Source: Liolophura sinensis (lineage: Eukaryota > Mollusca > Polyplacophora > Chitonida > Chitonidae). Taken from it: a stretch of 64,000 bases of DNA. Below, in pieces: positions 40,501-52,500 of this stretch. How positions within the stretch are numbered: position 1 is the first letter of the stretch; the number at the start of each line of letters is the position of its first letter. Under the pieces are notes generated by a model that was not told the origin of the DNA, ran no database searches, and was given only the letters and a program-made list of their open reading frames with translations. The stretch spans positions 17,610,001 through 17,674,000 of the forward strand of contig NC_088307.1 of assembly GCF_032854445.1 (NCBI RefSeq), written 5' to 3'. The position numbers and the translations under genes were made by a program.

Positions 40501-43500
40501 TTGCTAATCAAATCAAATAATCCGTATTTTCCAAGAACAGCTCAATCCATTGCCTTTCTGTAAATATCAGACAAAATGATCCTAAAGTTTGAAAAAGCTA
40601 TAATGCAACCTGCTTTATAAAATTTTAGAAACTTAATTGCAGATTTGAAACAAATAATGTGCACAATCGAATGTGATGTTTTGTGAATTTGGGCTACTGT
40701 ATCTCACCTAAAGGTTTATACATGTATGTAAAAATGAACTTGAAACCAGAAGCAGGTAATGCTACTTTTGATGCCTACATGATAAGAAAGCAATTGAACT
40801 CCACAGAAAACTTCTTACATGTAAATGGCCGAATGAAGTTGATCAATCAGTCAGAATCAAGCAAAATCTGTCAGTCGAAAAATGCTAAACTTAGGTGAAT
40901 TATAATTAGTTATCCACTTTTGCTGAAATAATAGCAACCATTCAGTTGGATTTTGCAGAGATCCTTTTTTTGCCCCAGATCTCTTATTTAGCCTTTAAAC
41001 TGCACCAGCCATACGTCTGCTTGTGTTGTGACTCATGCCAGGAATTGACTTGAGCTTTCAGATCTTGTAGGAAGCTTACTTTACATTCAATGTGTACCAA
41101 GTCTTTCCATAAAGCATTTTTATCTCTATAATCTGGTCGTTCTGCCTCTTTCACAGTTTGTCAAATTTTTGGCCTCTTATCTTTTTCATGGAGTGAAAGA
41201 TGACCTAGAGAGATGTGACATCTAGTGGGAATTTGCGCTTGTTACTTTTGTGTTAATTAGGGTTTAAACCAGACCTCATGTCCCTCATGCTCTTTCAGTG
41301 GTATGCTGGAAGGTCTATGAAACCAGTGGACAGTTATGGGTTTTCCCCACGCTTTGTCTGATAAAATATTCTGGAGTACAGCATAAAACACCAATCAAAT
41401 AAGTAAATGATGGTCGTGGCTTTCCCCTGGGCTCGTGGGTTTCCCAAGGGCTCTGCCCGGTTTCCTCCCGCCATAATGCTGGCCGTCGTCGTAGAAGTGA
41501 AATATTCGGTGTGAAACACCAATCAAATTAAGTTAAATCTTAACCCTGTTTGTTCAAGTAGCTTAGAAAGATCTAATATTCATAGTATAAGACGTATGTT
41601 GCTTTAGGTGAACTATGTATTTAGGTGAAGCAATACTCAGCATGAAAATATGCAATATACATGTATCAACTGACACAATTTGCAGCTGAAAGATGCACAG
41701 AGAGAGAGGCAATATCAGTCGTAAAAACATGAAATATATACAAGTGTAAGGATGCGATGCATTTTTGTACCATGGGAATTTTTCAGATATATATTTAAAG
41801 TGCCTTTCAGAGACTGTGAGGGTTGGGGGTAGGGATAACCCAGTGGGAAGCAGTGGATAATGCTTATTGAATGTGTATGATAAATGAATAATAATTAAAG
41901 GGATTTCGGCTCCATGTTGACATATGTTCATACTGTAGATCCATCCCTTGTCAATCTGGCAACTGAATGATTATCATCACCATCAGGCCAGCTCTTTTCA
42001 TCTGCATGGCTGGCCAACCCGTTCCTGCTAAGATCAATACAAGATGTTACCAAACAATCTCTCACATAACTGAGAAACCCTTCCAATTTCCCCTCCTCTG
42101 TCTAAACACTCTGAGCGGAGAGCAGGAAGACCCTTTGTTAGACCTTGACACAGTTTTAACAGGTCGTTTACCTCTGCGGATGGTTTGGAGGTTGCTTTGT
42201 GATGTTTTGATGGGAGCAGCATAATAGTGGTTTTGGCTGATGGTGAATTTGCTGTTTCCTTTACTAAGCGAATGATTTCTTCTAATAAGGGGTGGGGGGG
42301 TGGGGGGGCCTGCATGGCCAAGGTTGTTAGGGCTCCAGCACAGAATAGTGACCCAGGAGCCTCTCACGCAATGTGCTGTAAGTTCAAGTCAAGCTTACAT
42401 GTATGCTGGCTTTCTCCTAGGCTGTATGTGGGAAGGTATGCCAGCAACCTGCAGATGGCTGTGGGTTTTCTCTGGACTCTGCCCTGTTTCCTCCTACCAT
42501 AATGCTGGCTACTGTCTTGTAAGTGAAATATTGTTGAGTAAAAAGACATATCAAATGAATAAATAAATATTAAGAGTACCGTAGTTGGAGACGTCCAAAA
42601 AAATGTTAAAATTTTGAGCACTACAGAGTGATGATTTGGACTAAAATAGAGGGCATCCCATGTGTTATGAAGGTTTGAAATGTGTGTGATCCCATGTACA
42701 TTGACGTAAAACATCATTGAAGTGGATGAAATACAATAATCATTCATTTGTGAGTCTTAAATTATGACTATTAGTTTTGATACCAATTATCTTAATAACG
42801 ACCTGTGCACAATGTGAGGTCATCATTTTCATTTTGAGCTCTTAATGATTGACCTAACATTTTCACTCCTGAGTTGTACTCCACGGACATTTGGTTTTTA
42901 AACTTTTTGTTATAGCTGATAATTGGTTGAGTTTGCTGTGTTTGAAATGATTAATATTAAGACAGTAAATAGCAAGTGTGTGCTATAGCCATATCTGACT
43001 GATAGTTTTGATGTATTCTTACATGACTCTTACTGTCATTGAATGATACTGTGGTTGTTCTTGTATGGATATTTTGCCTTTGCTGAATTTGAGTTTTTTT
43101 TCTCCTTTTTGGAAGGTATACACTGTACATGTATCTACGTGAAACACAGAAAAACATTTCTTTTTTCTCAGAGGATAGTATTGGCAATAATACTGAATGA
43201 ACACTGCATTTTGATGTTTCAAAATGCAGAGCGTAGCCATCGCTAAATGAGAATTTCCTAAGGTTCTGTTGAAAAAGTCACTGATATTTAGCTTCCAATC
43301 ATCACTAATGTTATTGGAAAGCCCTGGCAATGTTTTCTATTTGTTTCAATATTCACCAGAAAATACATACATGTATATACATTTCAAATCCACAACAAAA
43401 GAACAGGCCAAAAACAGTGATAGAAAATGACAGTGATAGAAATGTCTACAGGACTTGCTTTATGACTTGTGTCACTGGGGAATTTTTGATGGGAAATACG

Positions 43501-46500
43501 GAAAGGCTTGAAGTCGTCTTTTGTGTGAAACCTTTTAAAATCGTTGTCTGGTTGAGGAACATTATGCTGCACGAGGGAGACTTTGTCACTTCTATAGCAT
43601 CTGTTTGTGGCGATGCTTCTTGAGATGCCCATTGGGAATGCTGTCGCAGTATTCCAATTGAATGCAGCCTGGGAATATAATTGATTGAACGCTCATCCAG
43701 ATCGCTGTAAAGGTGACATGTATCTTGGTCGAATGTGTCTGCACCACCATGGCCATTAGGGATAGAAATTACTGGAGACCAAAACTTGAGATTTATTTAT
43801 TTATTTATTTGATTGGTGTTTTACGCCGTGCTCAAGAATATTTCACTTATACGATGGCGGCCAGCATTATGGTGGGTGGAAACCGGGCAGAGCCCTGGGG
43901 AAACCCAGGACCATCCGCAGGTTGCTGGAAGACCTCAAGACTTGAGATGCACAGGTTTGTATTTTATTATACATGTTGTTGCACATAGCAACAGCTGTAT
44001 GACTATCATGTATACTTTTGCCACAGAGAAGAGTTGTAGGACTATCGGATACTTTTGTCACACAGAATAGCTATTGGACTGTCACATACTTTAGTCACAC
44101 AGAATAGCTGTCGGACTGTCATATGCTTTAGTCACACAGATTAGCTATGAGACTGTCACAAACTTTTGTCACACAGAATAGCTATTGGACTGTCACATAC
44201 TTTAGTCACACAGAATAGCTGTCAGACTGTCACATACTTTAGTCACACAGAATAGCTATGAGACTATCACATAGCTATGTCACATGGAATAGTTGTGGGA
44301 CTATCACATACTGTTGTCATAGCTGTGGGACTGTCACTGTCACAGAGAATAGCTGTGGGACTGTCACTGTCACACAAAACTGTGGGACTGTCACTTACTG
44401 TTGTCACACTGAATAGCTGTGGAACTGTCACAGTCACACAGAATAGCTGTGGGACTGTCACAGTCACACAGAATAGCTGTGGAACTGTCACACAGAATAG
44501 CCGTGGGACTGTCACATTCACACAGAATGGCTGTGGTCTGTCACTATCACACAAATAGCTGTAGGACTGTCACAGTCACACAGAATAGCTGTGGAACTGT
44601 CACTGTCACACAGAATAGCTGTGGGACTGTCACAGTCACACAGAATAGCTGTGGGACTGTCACAGTCACACATTATAGCTGTGGGACTGTCACTGTCACA
44701 CAAAATGGCTATGGGACTGTCACAGTCACACAGAATAGCTGTGCAGGGCTCAATTTTAAGGGTCATCCGGTCATCAGAGATGAGATCAGAGATTCCCCTG
44801 CAGACAACCATGAATTCCTGTTACACTTGCCCCAGGGGCAAGTGTAAAATAACCTCTGGCAGACCAAAAATCAAACCTAAGCAACTACTTGTAGTCGGCC
44901 AGCGTTGCAGGTGCACATGAATTTCATGGCCATTATGACAGAATCATGTCCAGATTTACCATACACTGCTGTATTGCCCCCCCCCCCCCCTCCTTTCACT
45001 CTGTTAGAACAAAACTGTCCTCATTAAAGTCTGGTACATACCCTGAGCCCAACCCTCCTTCCATCTGGTATCCCCATTCAAACACCTAACCTGGATAATT
45101 AGGTTTAGGGCAGAGTCCTAGTGGACAATCCCACATGTTGTCTGGAGTGGACTTCATGATGTTGTCCTCTGATGACAGGGCTTCAGATTGCACACCACAT
45201 GTACATGTACTCTCCAATGTAAATGTTGTGCTGAAACTACCCAAATTAGCCCAGCCCAAATTGAGTCAACAATAACCAGAGCCCTCTTATAAACAATTAT
45301 AGATATAGAGCCTTCTTATAAACAATTAACAGCCCTCTTTTTGTACATAAAGTTAAATTCACAAAATCAAATTCAGAATATTTTGTGCTGGTCAAAAATT
45401 TTGACGGGCAGATTTCAGTTTTCCTGCGATCATCATGTTTCCTAGGCCCCATCACTACATTATGCTATGTTAGCTGGGAAACACGTGGCCTGGAATCAAG
45501 CTATATGTACATGAAAAAATTATATATGTGAGTTACACTCGTTTCAACAGCCATATGCCTAACAGCTTGACACTGCTCAAATGTCTTTGGGACAGTCATT
45601 CTGGTCAGTAAATAAATCCAGCAGGAGGCGACCAGATGTCTTTAGAGATGAGTTACTTAGACAGGGCTCACTGACACTGCCATTATGGATTAAACAGTGA
45701 ATTCTGCAGGTGCTGCAATCTTGTCATGGCTCACCTGGTAAGAAAAGTGTTCAGAAGTTCGAAGTTTACATGTACTTTTCAAAATGTTGTATGTAAGTAC
45801 GAAATTATTTCTGTCACAGATTCATTAATGCTATAATTTATATCACTTCTGAATTTCTGTTACAACAACAGCGTACACAAACGACTGATGTCTTCATCTG
45901 TAAGCACTGGTTTCACTTTCAGCTACACTAGTGTTATACATGTAGCACTAGCAGAGGCAGTCAGAAATAACACTGTGCAGTCTGGTGTCATGTGATATAT
46001 TTCAGACACTATAACACTCGCGAGTAAAAAGTGTGTCAATTTTTTTTGTTGTTTTTTTTTTTTTGCTCTTGTTTTTTTGTTGGTTAATTGGTACCATTTT
46101 GGGAAATAGGCATACATTTATCAATCTTTCACAGAATAATGGTAGACAGAACTGTCCGAGCAACCAAATTCTGTTCTGGGCAAAGACGGGCTATGTGGGC
46201 AACCAGGAAAAATCAAAAAAATTGAACCCTGCTATGGTACTGGCACATGCTTTTGTCATTCAGAATAACAATGAAACTTTCACATACTTTAGTCACACAG
46301 AATCGCTGTTAGACTATCACATACCTTTGTCACACAGAATACCTGAATGACTATCACATATTTTTGTCACATATGGGACTATCACATACAAATGTTCTTT
46401 TGAATAATACAGAATATGTGTGGGACTACCAATGTGCTTTTACCATGTGGAATATTGGTGAAGGCATTGTTAGAGCTGTTAGTTCAGTGTTTAAGGTTGA

Positions 46501-49500
46501 GAACCTGAAAGCCTACTGGTGTACCTGTTTTACGCATAGATGAGACTCCTGTATCATACCCACACTTGTTCTTTGTACAGGAAATGCCCTTGTGAAAGCT
46601 GGACAGACGCAGTACCAGCTTGGGCAGGCTGAGAAAGACTTTGTGGGCTCCGTGGCTAACAACTTCCTGCAACCCCTTAGGAACTTTTTAGACGGGGACA
46701 TGAAAACCATACAGGTAAGTCTGGATTTCCACCTGTGTTTTACAATTTGAACTCGGTTGGTTAAACTGTTACCTGATTCATTCATAAACCTCACTCTTCC
46801 TCTCCGGCTGTACTTGGGGCATTCTGGAAGCAACCTGCAGATGGTCATGGGTTTCGGGTTGGTTTCCTTCCACCATAATGCGGGTCGCAGTCGTATAAGT
46901 GAAATATGCTTGAGTATGGTGGAAAATACCAATCAAATAAATAAATAAATCATAAACCTGAATCCTGTTGTATTGAAGTGAGGCAAAACAGAAAATAATG
47001 TGATTGTCAGCAGAAAGTCTTTTGAAAACTATGTCTGGAAGTGTACTTTAGTATTCTGTTGATAAGAATTTTCTCTCTGTATTAAAATTGAAAGCATTCA
47101 AATGTTTGAAATTGTCTTAGGTGGGTGTTATGGACAAAACTGATAATATGTCCTAGAAATGTTTTTCTACCGTTTAACGGAGTTGGCTGTTATCCATTAG
47201 TTAAATGAGCTTGTATTTCTATCATCAGGATGGAATGTGCTGGTTCAAACCCTTGGACAGGGGAAGTTTTTGATTACCCTGCTCTCGCTGCTCATGAGAA
47301 CTTCGTGATATTAAGCTGTCAACAAAGCTTGTCTACATTCTAATGTTCATTAGAGGACACTTTTCTGTAAAAGTTTGTCAGAAAACTTGCCAAATGATGA
47401 AGGCATTGCCCAGATGCTCTGGTTTCCTCCAGGCATAAAACGGACACATTTGTATTAATTCTTGAGTTTGGTGTTGAGCAACAATCAATCAATCGTGCCT
47501 GTAACACACAAGAAATCTAAAAGCATTTGACCGCATTTAATATCAAATGTTGAGAAAATAAAATAATATTGTAGATCATAATACTTTGTAATTGTAATTA
47601 TGGTTTAGTTCTAATCTGTTTCAGTGTAGTTTGATTTCTTCATTTGGAGCACCAATTCATATCAAGATATTATTGCGGAACATTGTTAACATGAGATCAG
47701 AATATAATAGATTGCAAAGATTGCATGATCAGCACATAACAGTGTGTTATTTTTTTTTGTCACTGTTTGTTTACAGAAAGAAAAGAAGCTGCTAGAAACA
47801 AAGCGCCTGGATTTGGATGCGTGCAAGAACCGTTTAAGAAAAGCCAAGTCTCAAGCAAATCAGCAACAGGTAATATGAGGTGACATTTGGCCTCTGTCAC
47901 CAATAGCAACAAGTATAGCAGAAGAAATTTACATTTAACTGTTCTCTTTGAGTTTGCTGGATTTCATTTGTAGAGTTAAAGATGATAGAGTTCATCTTCT
48001 CTTTCTCTAGGTCCTTAAGATAGTTAATTTGCTGTATGTGCCTTTAGTTTAAATAGGCGGCCATATTGGTGCTGTAAAGCGGCTCCTCCAATATGGCTGC
48101 CTAAAATAGTTCATGCACTGTGTAGACATTTGTATGTACATGTATGGTCATTTCATTCATATCTTTTTGCTGATGTAATCTGCATTGACTCTTCCATATG
48201 CAACTCACAACTTGTGTATAATATCTAATAGTTATAGCATGATCACATGATCATTACAGGTGTAGTCATTGAGAGGTGTGCATGTATGAGTGGGTACAAA
48301 TACCATATAGTATGTGTGTATTTTGTATTGGCTAATATTTGCTGTACATTGACTTCAACTTAGTATGAAATAAAAACTGTTTATTAGTTCTCCTTTACAA
48401 AGTAAGGAGAGGTATTATGAGAAGGGATCAGATACTGGCGGTGGTGCTATCGGTGGTGCTATAGGTGGTGCTATAGGTGGTGCTATCGGTGGTGCTATTG
48501 ATGGTGCTATCGGTGGTGCTATTGGTGGTGCTATTGGTGGTGCTATCGATGTCCAGTTGGTTATAGACTTTGGCCAATCATAAGGTTGCAGTGGCCACCC
48601 ATAGTATGGTAGCGATTTGCATATCAAGGGCCAAAGAAGATTTTTACCTCATAGCTTAACATTTCCTCAGCCGTTCGTAGGGCTGCAGTTGCCACTCAGT
48701 AGTACATGGATTGCCAAAATGCAGTGTGTGATTTGCATATTAACCCACGTTGTCTTTAACCACTGCAGTGAGTTACAACTACATGACATACAAAGTCACT
48801 GCTCTACAGTATATTCTTACACATATCATAAACAGCCATAGTTGTGACAGTATAATGAGTTTGGTGTGTCTTGTCGAGTTAATGGCAAGATCTTAGCACT
48901 ATCTATTAGAGAATTATATCTGTGAATGACGGTGTCAATCATTCTACTTTATTTTGGTTTTGGGTTCAAGATTTGAAGGGGCCTCTGTGAATCAGTTGGT
49001 TAGCGCGCTTGTGCAGTGTAATGATCCAGGAGCCTCTCACCAATATTTGAATGTATCAGTTTAACAGACTGCTCAATCAGGCAGGCTACCAGTAATGTCT
49101 GAATGCTTTGTATATATAAGATACTATAAACATCTTAACACAGTTTACTGTGACTTGATTACCATTTACCAGACACACACACACACACATACACACACAC
49201 ATACGTAACATGTAGTTATTATTGCTATGAAGCTGTGTGGTATGATTTATAAGTCTTGTAACCTAAGTAGATCATTGAAGCACTGAGACAACGAATGGAG
49301 TGTGAAATCATGCTTTGAAGCTAGATGTCATCAGATGAACTTGCGTTTGCGTATCACTCCTATTATTTTGAAGAAAATTCACATAGAGAAGTGAGATTTC
49401 GCATTGCATCCACATGAATTCTATCCGACAGAGACAGCCTTGCTTAGTACCAGGAGACTACACCCTAGATATAGCTGAAAGTGCATTTAATCCCAAAGCG

Positions 49501-52500
49501 AGTAATCTCGACCAAACTAATGCTGAAATTGGTGTTAATCCTAAAGCTGGCAATCTGTCAGTCAAGAGCAATGCCTTGGCCCCTGACAGAGTTTCTGTGC
49601 TAGCTTCCACCATCACAGTCAACCACGGCTTCAGTGATGCGCTGACAAGCTAAATCAGGTAAGTCGGCAGATAGACTCAACCGCCCTCTCAGGGCTTCTT
49701 GCGGAGTATTGATCTGCCCTAAATTATCGGCATGTTGTCGCATTCTACCCCTGGCTGGCTCGCAGATCTGCTTAATACGACAGGGGAAGGAAGTACCTAT
49801 GTAACGAATCAATAGTAGCGAATGTGAGAAAGACAAATTCAGCAGATGTGAAACCCTAAAACATAGGTGTCATAGGCTTTTATTTGAGGGCTTTAGTGAA
49901 ATTTACACAAGATGGTGCTGCTTAGTTTGTTTTTGCTGTGAACAGCTTTCGTAGATGGTTGCTTCAAATTGCTTTAGTGGGGAAGAAGTGTACAGTGGGC
50001 TTTAGTTGGGAAGACATGAGGGTTTACAAATTAGGCAGGCTTTTAATGAAAGCAGAAAGGTTAATGTAGTACTTGGCCGTATCTTGAGTCCGTTTAAATG
50101 ATATGTTACAAATCTGGATCACAATCTTCTGAGGAGATTTACTTGGGCACTCGCACGCTAGCGCAGCGTAATGACCCGTGAGTCTCTCACCAATGCGGTC
50201 ACTGTGAGTTCAAGTCCAGCTCATGCTGGCTTCCTCTCCGGTCGTATATGGGAAGGTCTGCTACCAACCTGCGGATGGTCGTGGGTTTCCCCCGGGCTCT
50301 GTCCGGTTTCCACTCACCATAATGCTGGCCGCCGTCATATAAGTGAAATATTCTTGAGTACGGCGTAAAACACCAGTCAAAATACTTAGGCACTCTGGTT
50401 TCACATCCCCATTAACCAAAAAGCCATGGTGAAAGTCAAAAACCCTAAATAGAACAATCTAATGAATAACGTCTCCCACCTCAACATGCTGCCCCTCCAC
50501 ACCAGACGCCCTTCAGATGACCCACAGGACAACCCCTAATATAAGCTCAGGCCCCACCCTCCAAAGCTTTTTCGTCGTCATATGGCTGAAAAATTGTTAA
50601 GTACGACGTTAAACCCCAAGCACTCACTCCAAAGCTATGTCAAAAAAACAGAGTGTGTTAGCTGAAGCAGGTGTATTGGTCAGTCTTATTAAATTCATAA
50701 TGTTGAAAGCAATGTTAAACACCTAAAGTAAACACACATACATGTAAGTAATCAAGAAATTTTGTAGAGAAAATATGTGATATCTTGGTTAAAATCAGTA
50801 TTAACTAAACCTAAAGGCTGAGGTGAATATTACTACATGTAAGTGTTTATTATTGAGTCCATTTAAAAATAATAATAATAATAACCACGTGTTTCATTAT
50901 CTGATTATGTGATTGTTAAATGTTTGTTTACCACTTGTGTTGTGGTGATAAGCAGTTTACGGTGTGGCGATTTGTGCATTGTGACGTAATTATGTCACGG
51001 TGGTTCTTGTGCGAAATATACCCCTTTTTTTCATTTTGACCTAATTCCAACCATTGCCAATTTGAGTCAGTTTTAAAAGAACAATAAATGTTGTCATATT
51101 CAACAGAAACCCATTTGTTGCGATTTGAGAGTTGCCTTGCACCTAAAAATGCAGCTCACTATGACAATTTATGACCAGGCATGGAGGAAATATTACAGAA
51201 TGCAGTAAAACCATGTGACCATGATTTGTTCAGTCGGGGAGGAGGGGAGGGGGCATCGGAAATATAGTCATATTGTGATATACTGTTACAGTGAATCCGG
51301 ATATAAGAAGTGAATTATAAGAATTTTAACCAGTTTCCCTGAAAGTCGAGGTATTTCGAGACTCACTGATGAACAACAAAAAATACAGAACTCTGGCACA
51401 GACATAGCCCACGTATCCTGGTAGAATAAACAATAAAGATTTTTCTCTAGTCCTATTTTCTGAGTTCCCAGGCACACTTTTTTAAATGCAGTAAGCTATG
51501 GAACTACTCAGATTCTTAATGCCGTTGGGAGTAAATAAAAAAAAAAAAAAGAACGTTGAAAGATGAAGTGATTTTCAAATCCATGTGGTCTCCACACTTC
51601 CGATACCCATCCTTACTGCCTGGCCAGAATTGATTGTAGCCATGTTATCCCCGGTGTCTGTCAAGCCATATATCTGCATTACCCATAAGCCAAGGGACAT
51701 GTTCAGTCATATACAGTTCCACTCAGCTAGCGATGAAAAGAGAGGAAAAATTAATCGATTTCTTTAGCTGCACTAGATGTGTAACATTTGTTACTTCATA
51801 AAGATTTTAAATTCTGGTGTAATTTTTTTTTTTCCAGCTAGGATTTAAGTGGCACTTTTTACACATGCGGCAATTCTAAACTCATCTGGATTCAGTGTAT
51901 AATTGCTGTTAGAAAAGAACTATTTCATATGTTAAAAATGACTGTTTCTTCTCCATTGTAATGATCTAAAAACACTCAGCTCTGGCTTGTAGACCAGTGA
52001 AGCAATAAATGATTCTGTACAGGGATCTCCTAGTGTGTGTGTGCATATGTACACTTTTTCTAAACCCCAGTAGTCCGAAAAACTCCTCTTTTCAAGATGG
52101 CTAACCCTGTTTAGTTTCAGTTTCACTTCTGTAGATAATTGTTCTGTTGAATTTGTGACTCTGTGTTGTTTGTTATTTCTAGAGTATAGTTAAAAGAGTA
52201 ATGTACACTTTAGTAAACCCAAGATTCCTAAAAACTCCAACTTTGAACATTGCTAGGCCTGTTTACTTTCACTTTCAACTTGTACTGTTTCAACTTGTAC
52301 AGAGATCTCTGTGATGTCTAACATACAGTTAAATCTATGTCCAGCTCATGCTGGCTTCCTCTCCGGCCGTATGTGGGAAGGTCTCAGCAACCTGCGAATG
52401 GTTGTGGGTTTCCCCCGAGCTCTGCCCGGTTTCCTCCCATCATAATGCTGGTCGCCGTCGTATAAGTGAAATATTCTTGAGTATGGCGTAAAACACCAAT

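Larger units (their letters stand above)
36591..46580. other. Endophilin-B intron 3 (10 kb)
   Basis: Holds V-SINE copies (39973, 40323, 41311, 41405, 42302, 43790), a family A MITE-like fragment (37795), and the 30/37-bp arrays (44017, 46226), listed separately. The stretches 36600-37790, 37940-39970, 40525-41300, 41545-42300, 42570-43785 and 44750-46220 show nothing else recognisable, only short open frames. Confidence 0.6.
48388..49110 (+). repeat. Unclassified ~700-bp dispersed element, copy 2
   Basis: Begins CTCCTTTACAAAGTAAGGAG and follows copy 1 (3069-3780) in order. Differs by an internal 12-bp minisatellite (48437-48548) and a V-SINE head inserted at 48976-49043. In copy 2 the initial hairpin is eroded on its left arm. 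Confidence 0.65.

Noticed and set aside
44017-44745. CRISPR-like array
   Set aside because: Repeats of 30-37 bp follow one another directly with no unique spacers, and the genome is animal.
44267-44920. Repetitive open frames on both strands
   Set aside because: By-product of the 30-bp satellite period; no start context, no non-repeat coding sequence.
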